DNA of 64,000 bases from Ctenosaura bakeri (Eukaryota; Chordata; Lepidosauria; Squamata; Iguanidae), in NCBI GenBank assembly GCA_948474755.1, contig CAOLHI010001841.1, positions 62,001-126,000 on the forward strand, in the 5' to 3' direction. Position numbers and translations under genes: made by a program. Below are positions 12,037 to 23,351 of this stretch, piece by piece; position 1 is the first letter of the stretch; every line of letters starts with the position of its first letter. A model generated the notes under the pieces. The model searched no databases. It was not told where the DNA came from and saw only the letters and a program-made list of their open reading frames with translations.

Positions 12037-12685
12037 TAAGACTCTTTAAAAAAACTTAAGGTCATTAAATGAACAATCCTGTTTTTTAAAAAGTATTAAT
12101 TTAGAACAATTTAAAAGAATTTAAAACATGATAAAATTAAAGAAATATCCTCTCTCGTTAAAATATTCTGGCACTTCAGCCAATTAATAGCTAGTAAAAA
12201 AGTCTTTGCATCCTGTTAGAAAGAGAGCAGAGCAGAGGCTAGCCTGGCCTCCTGTAAGGGAGAGATCCACAGTCACAGAGAAGACCTTCATTTTTTTTTT
12301 TCCTGGAGATGCCTGTGACATAATTGGGACAGAGAGAAATCCCTTCCCCAAGACTCTCAAAACACAGGCAGATTCATATGGGACCATATGTTCTTTCAGA
12401 TGTCTGGATCCAAAACATTTCCTACAGTTATTTCCTGTAGTAACCCAAGCAGGCCTCACATGAGGTACTTCGTGTCAGATGAGACCAGCTTCTAATGTAA
12501 GTATTGTTCAAACTGCTGTGCTGTGCCAGCATGCCTGTGGTGAGGGATGTTTCTCAGTGGCGTGCAAAAAATGGGAAAGTTTGCCTTCCTGTTGTCAGAT
12601 AGGTAGAGTCTTGTCCCATTAGGCAGACTGTCAAGAACACCACAGTTGATGGTATTAAATCAGAAACCACTATAAAGTAAAGTAA
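12037..12685. other. No gene; AT-rich then unassigned sequence
   Basis: Positions 12050-12180 are rich in AATTTAAAA-like words, resembling the degenerate A-rich part of a sauropsid repeat. The remainder has no recognised feature. Confidence 0.45.
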
Positions 12686-12793
12686 AGAGGAGGAGGAGGA
12701 GGAGGAGGAGGAGGAGGAGGAGGAGGAGGAGGAGGAGGAGGAGGAGGAGGAGGAGGAGGAGGAGGAGGAGGAGGAGGAGGAGGAGGAGGAGGG
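12686..12793. repeat. (GGA)n microsatellite, about 36 units
   Basis: An uninterrupted GGA/TCC tract of about 107 bases. The plus strand is pure purine. Read on the minus strand it gives a poly-serine frame, which is an artefact of the repeat. Confidence 0.97.
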
Positions 12794-14708
12794 CGAGTGC
12801 ATTGAGAACCTGTGGTCCAAAGGCCACATATACCTCAGCCTAATTTCATGTATGTCTAACTTCTTTTGTCCAGCAAAGATGGGGTGGCATAGGAAAAGTA
12901 GGATGAGGTGGCGGAGAAAAAGTTGCAATGTTGCAGCATTGCAAATCCCTCTCCCCTTTGGCTGTAGCTGCACTCACTGCCTGGCTCTGACTTCACCCAC
13001 TGCACTCATACGAGAGAAGGTGGTGCTTGACAAAAAGGAAAAGAAGATTAAAAAGAAAAGTCTCCCGAGCCCTGCCATGGGACATTTCGCCCTTAATATA
13101 TTATGATGTGAGTATGGCAAGTATTTATGAGAGCTGTTTATTCAGCCTTAAAAGTTCAAAACCCATTTTTAATCAACCCCTCAGAACAGATTGTTATAAA
13201 GTGCTCTTGCTAAAGAGGAGGTGTGCCAAAGAGGCAAAAAGAATTATATCAGAAAGAAGTATCTGAAGAGGGTTGGATGGATTGCATGTGCCAGGAAGTA
13301 GGGGATCTTCACAAGCAATTAGAGTCAAAAAAATCATAACTTTAGACAACTTTAACATTTACAGCTGGAAAGACTTAAAAGCTATTTTTCCCCTCTAATC
13401 TTCCCCTGACAATCAATGAATAGAACAGTAAATGTTATTAGACTAATTTTCTGTTCATCAGGAATGAGAAATGAATAGAATAATTTGCTATTCACACACT
13501 TGATGGTGTGACATGAGTACAGATTCACTTGAAAAGGGAAAAAATATTGGGCCTGGGTTCTGTAAACTCCCACAGTCCGTGCAATACAGTGTGCTCCAGT
13601 TGTTTCCAGTTTACACCAGTTAATGATTGTTCTGCTTAGATAAATCATTGTTGGCGATGATTTACCTATCCTGGTGCCCATTTAAGGTAGCCAAACAGGA
13701 CACTCATTGTGACTGTCCTGTTTGCCATTAAGACATTGAAATTAATTTTCCTGAATTTAAGCAATGAAGCATTTTACTATTTCTTAGTAATGGTTTTGCT
13801 GACAGGTGGGTTACCATATTAAAATATTTGATGGACAGTTGCAGAGAAAAGGTGCAAAACTGGAATAGTTTAAGAGAGCTGATAGCTCCTTTAAAGAAAC
13901 TTAGGATTGATGACACAAGAGTTTTGAAAGTGCTCTTTACTCTGAAATTACCAAGGATTATTAATGAGAACAAATGGATAATTAGCATTTCCCCACTATA
14001 CCGTCTGCTTCTCTGGCCTTGGGGATGAGGGTATTCAGTCTTACAAAAATACTGTGAACCCTTTAAAAATAACAGATGCAGACTAAATCTTGTTGTTAGT
14101 CCTGACTAGAGTAGAACAATTCATTTAATTGAATTCACCTATGTGGTGACAATTCAACAAGTTACTGAATGAGTCTGCTGTAGTTGGAACTAACCAATAT
14201 GATACCAGTTCAATTCCCCAGTAGCATCAGCCATAGCATCAGGGTCTTATTTGTCTGCTCATCCTTTAACATATCTTAGCATGTACCCACAGTGGCCCTG
14301 AACACAGGGAAAACTTGTCAGTCTCTATGCAAAAAAATAAAATAAAATAAAGGGACACAGACCAGACATTACTGTTGGTGACTGAAGGGGATTTTTTAAA
14401 AAACCTTTATGGTTCATGAATGGAGTCTGATAACAGATTGAACTCAACAGTTTATTTAATAACACACTTGAAAGCACACAACAGCACACTTGAAGACATA
14501 TAGCAGCAACACCAAACTATTCCCAAACTATGTACATCACACATGTTCTTTTTCTTTTATTTCAGTATTCTAGCTGTTATCCTATCAACAGAACACATCA
14601 ACACATTTTGAAACACAGCTCAGAATATTTTGTGCACATTTAAGTTAACTTGAAATCATTAGGAACGTCAACATTTTCTGTGTCAAAGCAAATAGCTTTC
14701 TTCAACAT
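12794..14708. other. No gene; unassigned sequence
   Basis: I recognise no gene and no clear transposon. Frames of 60-99 residues overlap on both strands without motifs. An AAAATAAAATAAAATAAA tract lies near 14333-14352. Confidence 0.45.
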
Positions 14709-14899
14709 GTTGTTGTTGTGTGCCTTCAAGTTACTTCCGACTTACAGTGATCCTAATGTAAACCTATCATAGGGTTTTCTCAGCCTGAGAGTGTGTGATG
14801 CACCCAACATCACCCAGTGAGTTTCCATGGCTGAGCGGGGAATCAGACCATGGTCTCCAAGGTCTTAGTACAGTGCTCACACCACTACACCGTGCTGTA
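14709..14899 (-). mobile_element. tRNA-derived SINE, Anolis SINE2-like
   Basis: On the plus strand it reads tail first: GTTGTTGTTGTGTGCCTTCA, then ACTTCCGACTTACAGTGATC, TCACCCAGTGAGTTTCCATG and finally the tRNA-like head GGTCTCCAAGGTCTTAGTAC...CACCACTACACCGTGCTG. The element therefore lies on the minus strand. Family assignment is by resemblance to a lizard SINE known from Anolis. Confidence 0.8.
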
Positions 14900-15039
14900 T
14901 CTCTTCTTCAACATGGCTCTACTTCATTTTGTCCTTATGGTCAAATTCTGACCTTCTTCCTTCATGGCCTCTGTTGGCATAATCTCTTGTTATATCAGCC
15001 TATGTGCTTTTGTAGTCATTTCAAAAAGAGATATCTAGT

Positions 15040-15258
15040 ACGTCCTTGAACAACAACCTCTCACCAATGGGTGACAACATTGTGAAGGCCTCAGGGCGCA
15101 CGTCTAAGGCCAAGCGGTAGCTGATAGAGTTAGCAAGTTTCCAGGCATGATCAAACTGCAGCCTGGAGAAAGGAAGAGTTGCCTTCCTCCCAGAGCTCCA
15201 GTGACTCCATGTTGGAGATGTGATGTATGGGTGTGACTGTTCCTTTCTTTTACCCAAC
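15040..15258 (-). other. Unassigned CpG-containing island with a 78-residue frame
   Basis: Between two SINE fragments lies a non-repetitive stretch with several CpGs (GGGCGCACGTCTAAGGCC). A minus-strand frame of 78 residues covers it. I recognise no domain, and the frame could be chance or a degraded retrocopy. Listed so that it can be searched. Confidence 0.25.
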
Positions 15259-15289
15259 TACTGAACTGCAACCAGATGCCATGTATAAG

Positions 15290-15480
15290 TTGTTATTGTT
15301 CTGTTGCCTTCAAGTTGTTTCCAACTTACAGAGTCCCTAAGGTGAACCTATCACAGATTTTTCTGAGGCTGAATGCTTGTGATAAGCCCAAGGTCACCTA
15401 GTGGATTTCCATGGCCAAGTGGGGAATTGAACCCTGGTCTCCCAGGATTGTAGTACAAAGCTCAAACCACTGGCTCTCCA
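15290..15480 (-). mobile_element. tRNA-derived SINE, Anolis SINE2-like
   Basis: Same family and orientation as the copy near 14.7 kb: GTTGCCTTCAAGTTGTTTCC tail, GGTCACCTAGTGGATTTCCA middle, and a head ending in CAAACCACTGGCTCTCCA. Somewhat diverged. Confidence 0.78.
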
Positions 15481-15689
15481 TAAATGAGCTCCCCATTCTT
15501 ATGATGAGAATATTTATGCTGTTCCTTAGTAATCAGCCTTCTGTCATCCTTTTCTCTTAGAGAAACAGTTAGATTTCTTGTCTTTCTGTTATTTATAATC
15601 CCCATCAATTTGTTATTTTTCATACAAGTGGTTTTTTCTTTCAGAATTCAAAATTATCTTAACAGAGCTGGACCAAAACTAACAAAATA

Positions 15690-15985
15690 AATTTCAACAG
15701 GGAATAGTGCAAGGTACTAGGTCAGAAAAAAAGGAAATGCACAGATATAAGATGGGTGACATCTGGCTTGGCCACAGCACAAATGAAAGGGATCTAGGAG
15801 TCTTAATGTTCCCCAAACTGAAAAAGAGTCAGCAGTGTGATGTGGCAGTTAAGAAAGCCAGTGCAATTGGGCTGCATCAATAATGTCTAGGTCAAGGGAA
15901 GTGATAGTAGGACTCTATTCTGTGTCTAACTCAGCACTTTATTTCTTGCAATGGCTTTCCTGCAAAGCTTTGGTCAGACCCCATC
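15690..15985 (+). mobile_element. CR1-type LINE, left part
   Basis: CR1 text from the segment after the RT catalytic core: GTGCAAGGTACTAGG, GAAAGGGATCTAGGAGTCTT, GTCAGCAGTGTGATG and GGCTGCATCAATAATGTCTA. It is broken near 15920 by a 49-bp inserted sequence and then by repeat R. It continues at 16451. Confidence 0.82.
15920..15968. repeat. 49-bp perfect inverted copy of 16290-16338
   Basis: These 49 bases are the exact reverse complement of 16290-16338, which lie inside repeat R. They interrupt CR1 text between TCTATT and CTTTGGTCAGACC. Exact identity beside diverged sequence suggests a fairly recent templated insertion, or a 5' inversion formed when R was inserted. Confidence 0.85.
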
Positions 15986-16450
15986 TCCCTTTTGGACTAC
16001 AATTTCATTACTTTTGGCATTCCAGTCTAAAAAAAGTAATTTTTCCAAGCTTTTTCTATCCATAAACCCAATACCTTCTGGAGGTCCATGGGTTCCCTAC
16101 CCTTGCTCTAATGATTAATGAGCGCAATCCATTCTCATTTGTTTGAAGAAGGGGGATTTGCTGATGCAGTCCATGGAACATTGTTCCTCTTCCCCTGGCT
16201 ACTGAATGGAGACTCAAAGCTGGGAATTCCAGATGTTAAGCATAGCCCAAAGTGAAGGCAGAAATGTCATCTTTATACCTTGACTGTGAGCTTTGCAGGA
16301 AAGCCATTGCAAGAAATAAAGTGCTGAGTTAGACACAGATTTTATGTGGTAGGAAGTTTTCTAATGCTTTTTCATCAAAAGTAGTGATCTAATGGATGAA
16401 GCAGAATGAAAGCACCACGACTTTTTGCTTATCAGGTAATGATCACTTTA
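15969..16450 (+). repeat. Interspersed repeat family R, copy 2, inside a CR1
   Basis: This aligns with 3650-3945 plus 4592-4800 and lacks the MITE found in copy 1. At about 16228-16240 it reads GGAATTCCAGATGTTAAGC, with a single CAG, and is thus an empty site. CR1 words TTCTGCTTTGGTCAGACCC recur at the right junction (16453 onward). This suggests a target duplication of about 15-20 bases. Confidence 0.65.
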
Positions 16451-16965
16451 TTCTGCTTTGGTCAGACCCAGTTCTGGGAACACACAGTTCAGGAAAGATA
16501 TTGACAAGCTGGAACATGTCCAGAGGAGGGCAACTGAAATGGTAGATGGCCTGGAAACCATGCCCTATGAGAAGCATCTTAGGGAGCTGGATATGTTTAG
16601 TCTAGAGAAGAGAATGTGAAGAGGCAACATGATAGCTATGTTTAATTGTTTGCAGAGATGTTATACAGAGTATGGGAAAAGCCTATTTTCTGCTGTTCCA
16701 GAAACTAAGACATAAAGTAATGGGTTCAAGCCTCAGGAAAATAGATTCCATCTAAACATTAGGAAGAACATCTTGAGGGTAAGAGCCGTTCAACAGTGTA
16801 ATGTGCTGCCTGAGAGTGTGGCAGAATTTCCTTCTTTGATGGTTTTTAAACAGAGGTTGGAGGGTCATGTGTCAGGTATGCTTTGGTGGTATATTCCTGC
16901 ATGGCAGGGAATTCGACTTAATGGCCCTTGTGGTGTCTTCCAACTCTATGATTCCGTGATTTTTT
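16451..16965 (+). mobile_element. CR1-type LINE, right part and 3' end
   Basis: Continuation of the CR1 at 15.7 kb: ATTGACAAGCTGGAACATGT, GAGGAGGGCAACTGAAATGG, GGATATGTTTAGTCTAGAGA, ending CTTCCAACTCTATGATTCCG. Frames encode the degenerate ORF2 C-terminus (VRAVQQCNVLPESVAEFPSL). The copy is inactive. Confidence 0.85.
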
Positions 16966-17490
16966 CTTCCTGATTGTCCTTGAATCTGGTTCAATAGTCC
17001 TGAGTTGACCAGGCTTCCAATTAAGACAGTCAACTAGGACTTTACTCAGTCAACCTGAACATCCTCAATTATTAAACAAAGTTAGTTGAAAGGGGGACTC
17101 CAGAATGAAACTGGCGGACTAGAATTTATCAGTAAGCTTGCATATATTAATTTTGGGCTCATATGCACTCTCTGATTATGACTTATTACCTGCAGTTACT
17201 GTTATTGTGAATGGTGCCTGCACTTATCATATATACATCTGAGCACTGAAGAAAAAGTCAAGGCTGTTTTTCAGTCTCCACTCTGCACATTCCTCTCTTC
17301 TTCCCTTTCTGCCAGCCTTCTTCTTAATATCTGCACTTTCACATGCAGTCTGGTCATCGTATACATTTTCATATCCACATTTTAATCTGCCAGTTGTACC
17401 ATAAAAATCAGAAATGGGCAAATATCACTGTATTCCTTCATTGCAGTGAATGTATATACTCAGCAAATGAGAAAATAGTATGGTTCTTAT
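16966..17490. other. No gene; unassigned sequence
   Basis: No recognisable feature. The minus-strand 64-residue frame near 17227-17421 has no motif. Confidence 0.45.
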
Positions 17491-17692
17491 CACACTAGAT
17501 TGTAATAGGGCTATTTTTCCACCTTCAACATCCTATAACATCCTGGGGTTTGTAGTTTAGGGAGGGACATTTAGAATTCTCAGCCAGAGAGCTCTTGGAC
17601 CTCACTAAACCACAAACTTCAGAACTCCACAGAATATTGCCAGGATGATTAAAGTGGAATATAGTCTAGAATGGTTTAGTATGATAGGGACC
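17491..17692 (+). mobile_element. Foldback MITE, family A, diverged copy
   Basis: The arm sequence CACCTTCAACATCCTAT and the long central version (GGGACATTTAGAATTCTCAG, CCAGAGAGCTCTTGG) identify the family. The termini are decayed and no target duplication is visible. Orientation is set by the central segment and matches 21052 and 22598. Confidence 0.65.
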
Positions 17693-17740
17693 TCAGTTTG
17701 CATTCAATCCAAAACTGGACAAATGTTTCACTCACTCCTA

Positions 17741-17914
17741 GGCCATTTCCGCACTAGCCTGTTATAGCGCTGTCATTCCAGTAGCAACAGCCTATGGAAT
17801 CCTGGGCTTTGCAGTTTAGGGAGGGGCCAGCCTCCCAAAACTGCAAACCCCAGGATTCCATAGGATGTTGCAAGTGGAACGATAGCGCTATAACAGGCTA
17901 GTGCGGAGAGAGAC
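17741..17914. mobile_element. Foldback MITE, family A, short centre
   Basis: It starts GGCCATTTCCGCACTAGCCT. The right end, AGGCTAGTGCGG, is followed by a decayed terminus ending GACC. The arms pair over roughly 80 bases around a short centre (AGGGAGGGGCCAGCCTCCC). Flanking bases share TA only. CpGs in GATAGCGCTATAAC suggest a relatively young copy. Confidence 0.82.
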
Positions 17915-19188
17915 CTAGTCCAGTCATTGGTCATACTGGTTGGTAAGGAAGAGCGTTAAAGCCCAGCAACGGGGGGGGCACATGTTTCCCACTCCTGCTG
18001 TGCCAACTTCTTGCTCTGCCAGCCCAGTGTGTCAAGATGATGGTTCATGCTGACTAGCTGACTATTTCCAATTAGAGAGAATGAGAGAAAGAGAGAAAGA
18101 AAAGAGCAGAATTGAATCAAGGGTGGTATTGGAGGACCTTCCCAGTATTTACCTCGTGTGAAATTTCCTATATGGCTCCCTTCTCCCTGTAACCATCCCC
18201 AGCAATCAGAAGGGCTTGAAACAGCTACTGCCTGAATGTTCCCACAAAGTCACACAGGTTTCACTCACTGATGTGTGCTATTTCTGAACTGAAGCATAAG
18301 GTTTATTGTCCCTGCTGTTCTATCCTGCAAGTAGGAGTAGGGAAAAAAGGTTGACTACTGTGTTCAGCCACCGTCAAATTACTGTGAAAGAGAGGGGTGG
18401 GGAAAGAGTGCTACTGTGAAGCTGGATGCTGAAACCACGACATTCTGGGTCCTTCATCTTGGCTCTAACAACATTTCTCCCTTTTTTTTTCAAACTACAA
18501 ATTCAAAGCAACAACAGATGCATGCACACACATACACATATGATCAACACATCAAACACAGGGGAGAAATGTAAAACCAGACTGATACTTCATACAGATA
18601 AAAATATAAAACTTCTTTCTAACTATGAATGAGATTGAAATATAATAAGAAACACATATTTAAAAAAAACAAAGATACAAACTGCAATTAGCAGTCACAT
18701 TGCTAAGAGGTACACACCAAGGCGGATATATGCTCTCTAGGGCTCATGGATGAGCTCCTTAAGATCTTCTCACGAAGTGTATGAAAGGAGCTTAGGTAAG
18801 TAGCAATGCAAATTTTTCTTCTATACCATCAGAGTCTTTAATATATGATTTTTATTGTATTATTGTAAAAAATTAAATGTCCCATATTTTCTGAGAGCAA
18901 AATAACAGAAAAAGCCAAAATTTCTTTTTTGTCTATGTCATTTTAGTCTTAACCTGGCACCCTCTTTTTGACAGGCAATATGGTAAGCCAGCTCACACAC
19001 GTTCTCCAAATTAATATCTCTAAGGGAGCTGCGAATGAAATCTTTTAACAATTAGGCACACTCAGGAATACCCAGTGGGCAGCAAAATGCAGAGCTTTGC
19101 CACATTTTTGTCACCAGCTCCAACATCCAGGTGGCATACCTTCAGAGTGAAAGACACATTGTAAAAAGACACATTGTAAAAAGACGTG
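17915..19188. other. No gene; unassigned sequence
   Basis: No gene recognised. It contains a GAGA-rich stretch near 18078-18108. A near tandem pair ACACATTGTAAAAAG lies at 19154-19182. Confidence 0.45.
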
Positions 19189-20101
19189 TGTTACCCTGTT
19201 TTCTGGGGGTCCCGGGAGGGACACCTAAATGCGCTCTCAATTATTAAAAGATGGGGAAATTAGCCAAGAGCACACGTTAGCAATGTGAGAGGCAGGGCAA
19301 TGGAGCATGATCTTTCACCCAATGTCTACAGGGTCAGGCCAAGTCAAGGAGCAAACAGAAGTGTAAGAATAATAATTGTTTTTATTAAAATACAGTCAAA
19401 CAGTGTATGCAACACACTCACGCCAAGAACTAAAGAAATAAAGGTTGGAGTGGGATAGAGGGATTTTTAAGAGGGATTGTTGATTTGGGTGATACTACAC
19501 CTGTCCTGAAGCCCGGGTAGTCTGCAGCAGAAGTTTGGAGGTATGGAGTTCTCAGTACATGGGACTGAGGGGAAGGCTCGCCAAGCAAAGCGGTAGCAAG
19601 GTTGGATGGAAGTCGGGAGCGATCCAAAGAAGCTCACAAAGTCAGGGGTTTGTATAGGGAGAAATGTAGCCACAGGCTAGTCCGTACTTGGGGAAAACAA
19701 TGAGTTTCGGGCTGGAGACAAAGTCTCAGAAAGGTCAGAATTTAGCATGATTGAGTTAAGTCCGAATTGACAATGGAGTAGACAGTATGCAAACGCAGAG
19801 TCCTTGACAAATGAGGATCCTCCTAATCAAGCCTCCTGCTCGGGGCAGGGAGTTCTTTGTAAGTAGTGTGCATACATAATAGAGTACTTGCCTTTGAGGT
19901 CTCCTGAAGCAGTGGGATGGCTGTTTCTGGCCAGCCTGTATTGTGTTGGAATATTACAGCAATTAGTGGCCATGCCTGTCTACAAGCTTGTCTAGGGGAA
20001 CTCACAGACACGTGGAGAGGGATGGTAGAAGAAAATCAAATTATTGATATCAAAGTGATATCTAATATCACCCCAAGTGCAGCTTAGGAACTACAGCAAC
20101 A
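19189..20101 (-). mobile_element. Solo LTR, family 1 (913 bp)
   Basis: On the plus strand it runs from TGTTACCCTGTTTTCTGGGG to CTACAGCAACA. Flanks CGTG and TGTG form an imperfect 4-bp duplication. Read on the minus strand, it aligns along its length with the LTRs at 23465 and 37364. A degenerate TATA (CCTATACAAAC) lies near 19655 and an AATAAA-type signal near 19385. It is the more diverged member. No internal retroelement sequence remains. Confidence 0.8.
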
Positions 20102-20559
20102 TGTGTGTGCCTCTGTGTGCCTGCCCCTTAGTTTGCAAACACAAACAGTGACCAAATTGCCACTTTTTACTCCTACCAAATTGGTTCCAACCTATTTATA
20201 AGCTCAGAACTAGAGTGCATGATTCCCTCATCTTTCACTTCGTTGATTAGCCTATGTATAGGTAGGTTTTATGGGCAAAGAGTGTTTTTGACTAAGAATA
20301 CCATGAATAAACATATAGCAAGGTTATCCACAAGCACAACTTTGATTATTCTCTCTCTCTTCTCTGATACCCTCTCTTGTCTTTCTGTACAGTGAACATA
20401 ACATTTAATTGCATAAACACAAAAGTAGACATTATGGAACCATATTGCCACACTGAATTGTCTTCTGATTTGGAAGAGGACCATAGTTACGACCTGAAGG
20501 GATTTACTTACAGTGTTACATGTTACATTTTACATTCGTATCTCACACTTCCTCTAAGG
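20102..20559. other. No gene; unassigned sequence
   Basis: No feature recognised apart from GT-rich text just after the LTR. Confidence 0.45.
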
Positions 20560-20700
20560 AGTTTGGTGTACATATTTTCTCACACTTTCAACTCATCCTC
20601 ACAATAACCCTGTGAGGTAGATGACACTAAGAGAGAAGGATTGGCCCAAGGTCAACAAATGATCTTTGAGACTTCAGCCCCAATTTTCATGCTCTTATTC
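20560..20700 (-). repeat. MIR/L2-like repeat fragment
   Basis: The text CTCATCCTCACAATAACCCT, GTGAGGTAGATGACAC, then GGCCCAAGGTCAACAAATGA is the conserved core seen in MIR-like and related squamate repeats. Orientation is uncertain. A weaker relative lies at 46165-46245. Confidence 0.55.
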
Positions 20701-20779
20701 TCTTACCTCTAGTTATAAACTTTTGATTTCTCAGGACAATCTCACTTCATCATTTCCCCAGTAAGATACAAAATACAGA

Positions 20780-20874
20780 TTCTTTCTTTCTTTCTTTCTT
20801 TCCTTCCTTCCTTCCTTCCTTCCTTCCTTCCTTCCTTCCTTCCTTCCTTCCTTCCTTCCTTCTTTCCTTCTTTA
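20780..20874. repeat. (CTTT)n/(CCTT)n microsatellite
   Basis: About 95 bases of tetranucleotide repeat. It begins as CTTT and shifts to CCTT. One strand is all pyrimidine. Confidence 0.95.
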
Positions 20875-21051
20875 ACTATATGTGATTGGCTCAAGTTCAG
20901 TCAGGGACCTGTGTCACAGCTGAGCCCAGCTCCTCCAGTCTCAGAGCTTAGATACTTTCTGGATTACAAAAAGGCATCAGCTCTAGTCTTAATAAGATAT
21001 TCTAACCATTATACTACATTACTCTTACTACATTCCAGGATCTGGGACACT

Positions 21052-21253
21052 GACCATTTCCTCACTACACTGTTATAGTGCTGTTATTCCACTTTCAACT
21101 TCCTGTCGAATCCTGGGATTTGCAGTTTAGAGAGAGACATTTAGAATTCGCATCCAGATAGCCCTTTGGTCTCAGTAAAATACAAACTCCAGAATTCCAC
21201 AAGGTGTTGATAGTGGAACAATAGCACTATAACAGTACAGTGCAGAAATGGCC
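21052..21253 (+). mobile_element. Foldback MITE, family A, long centre
   Basis: Ends GACCATTTCCTCACTACACT and AGTGCAGAAATGGCC, with a perfect 3-bp duplication ACT (21049-21051 and 21254-21256). The centre reads GAGACATTTAGAATTCGCAT...GCCCTTTGGTCTCAGTAAA. The arms pair across about 70 bases. Confidence 0.85.
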
Positions 21254-21952
21254 ACTGACAATAAAAAAGCAGCCAGACATGGCCATTTTCTTAACATGTA
21301 TATAGATATGTATATCTGTAATGCAGAGAAGGGTGAAAAGTTTGTTTCATTTCTGTTTTGATTAGAATTTAACAAAATAAATAATAAAATAAATGTTGGA
21401 GAAGGGGAATCTGACAGGCTTGCCCATCCTCTAGGGATAGTCAAAAATTTTATTTCAGTTAATTTTTTATCAGAAGTCACCAAAATCTGCAAAATTCACA
21501 TGTGGGAGAAAGCAAAGCCAACAGATTTTTCTCATAAAATTCTAATATTTCTTTTCCTGGAACTGTCAAATCTGTCAGTTTTAATGTGTTTCCTGAATTT
21601 TGATTTCTAAACCTCATTTAGACTTCTAAAGTTCATTCAACTGTTTAAATTTCATCTAACTATTTGTGCTTAATCTAAAATTCTTTCTAATACTGAATAT
21701 GAAAAAATTGGCAAATTTTGGCAAATGCTTTAAAAATGAACTGAAACAAAACTATTGTGCATTTGCACTAATCAAATTCATTAGGTATGGCCATTTCACG
21801 TTCCAGTTTGTCAATATCCTTCTTAAACTGTGGTGCTCAAAACTGCTATCAAAAATTCTCAACCATTGTTCATTTCACTTATCTTCATGCGTATTTTCTT
21901 CCTGTTAATAGCTGAATGAAGCAAGTATGCTCAGAAAGAACGAAAAAACTAG
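21254..21952. other. No gene; AT-rich unassigned sequence
   Basis: Nothing recognised. The frames are AT-rich and lack motifs. Confidence 0.45.
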
Positions 21953-22597
21953 AGACTGCCTCCACATTAATGCACAGAGCATAAGAAGAATTTGAACTCT
22001 TCATACAGGAGGACAAATCAATTTAATAGGCATCCCTGAATCTTCATAGGATGAGTCTCATGACTGGAATGCAATAATAAAGGCATATAACCTATTCCAA
22101 AAAACTAGAGCAAACAGGAACGGACCAGTAACACTATATGTCAAAGATGTGTACTTCTGTGAAGAGAGGATGACTTAAACTCTGGAAACCGGGCTGAGAG
22201 CATTTAGGTAAAAATTAAAGGACAGGGAAATATTACTGACATCACACACTGAAGACCTGGAAATGCCCTTCTGGAACAGATGATCAAACATTCAAAAAGG
22301 TGAGATGTAATAATAATGGTGGATTTCATCCACCCTGATATTTGCTGGAAATCAAACTCTGTCAAGAATGTAAGGTCCAACAAAATGCCTCACTTGTCTT
22401 GCTGACAACTTCATTGTCCAGAAGGCAGAAGAGGCAACAAGGGGACCCAATATCTTGGAGCTAGTCTTAGCCGACAGGAAGAAAATTGTCAATTGAATGG
22501 AAGTATTGTTGGGCGGGAGTGACCAGGTTCTCTTTGAATTTGTTATACAGAGGAAAGAGAGAACCAAAGGTATTTAATCATGCATTCAGGACTTTAG

Positions 22598-22798
22598 GGC
22601 CATTTCCGCACTACATTGTCATAGTGCTATTATTCCACTTTCAACATCCTATGGAATCCTGAGGTCTGCATTTTAGAGAAGGGCATTTAAAATTCTCAGC
22701 CAGAGAGCTCTTTGGCCTCAATAAACTACAAACCCCAGAATTCCACAGGATGCTGAAAGTGGAATAATAGCACTAGAACAGTATAGTGTGGAATGGCC
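22598..22798 (+). mobile_element. Foldback MITE, family A, long centre, inside CR1
   Basis: Ends GGCCATTTCCGCACTACATT and GTATAGTGTGGAATGGCC. The flanks ACTTTAG and CTAAGAAAAC fit an original CR1 site ACTTTAAGAAAAC with a TAA-type duplication that has since changed. The centre matches that of 21052 in the same orientation. Confidence 0.8.
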
Positions 22799-22884
22799 CT
22801 AAGAAAACTAATTTCAGGAAGTTTAAGGAAATAGTAAGTGAGATCCCATGATCAAAAATGCTCAAATGGAACGAGGAAAAACTG

Positions 22885-22990
22885 TTTGTTTAATTTGTTA
22901 AAATCTGCTTTAAGCCCCAAACTGGGAAAAAGACAGGATAGAAATAATAACAGCAACAACCGCTATTACTTACTGCTACTAATACTACTA
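22885..22990. repeat. Short repeat fragment inside CR1
   Basis: The text AAATCTGCTTTAAGCCCCAA, then GGATAGAAATAATAACAGC, resembles the tail of a common squamate repeat ending in GGGATATAAATAAATAATAAT. It separates two parts of the CR1. Confidence 0.45.
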
Positions 22991-23351
22991 ACCCAACAGC
23001 TACTGACTGGTTAGCTTGACATCAGTTCCAAAAAAGATTCTAGTGCATATCATTAAACAGTCTGTAATCATTTAGAAAGGAATGCATTGATTACTAAGAG
23101 CCAGCAATGGATTTCCCCCTCAAAAACAAGTCATGCCAGACTAATCTGATCTCTCCTTCTCCTCTTTTTTTTAACAGAATTACAAGCTTGGTAGATCAAT
23201 GAAGTTTGTGGGTCAGGTATATCTTGATTTCAGCAAGGCTTTTGACAAGGCCCCTCATGATATTTTTGCCAACACATTGGTGAGGTGTGGTCTAGACAAT
23301 TTAATAGTGTTTTTCAGCATCTTCTTAAATTATTTGGGTGATGGAATAGAG

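Noticed and set aside
12554..12973. 139-residue minus-strand frame with a long poly-serine run
   Set aside because: Produced by the (GGA)n microsatellite. The flanks show no protein motif.
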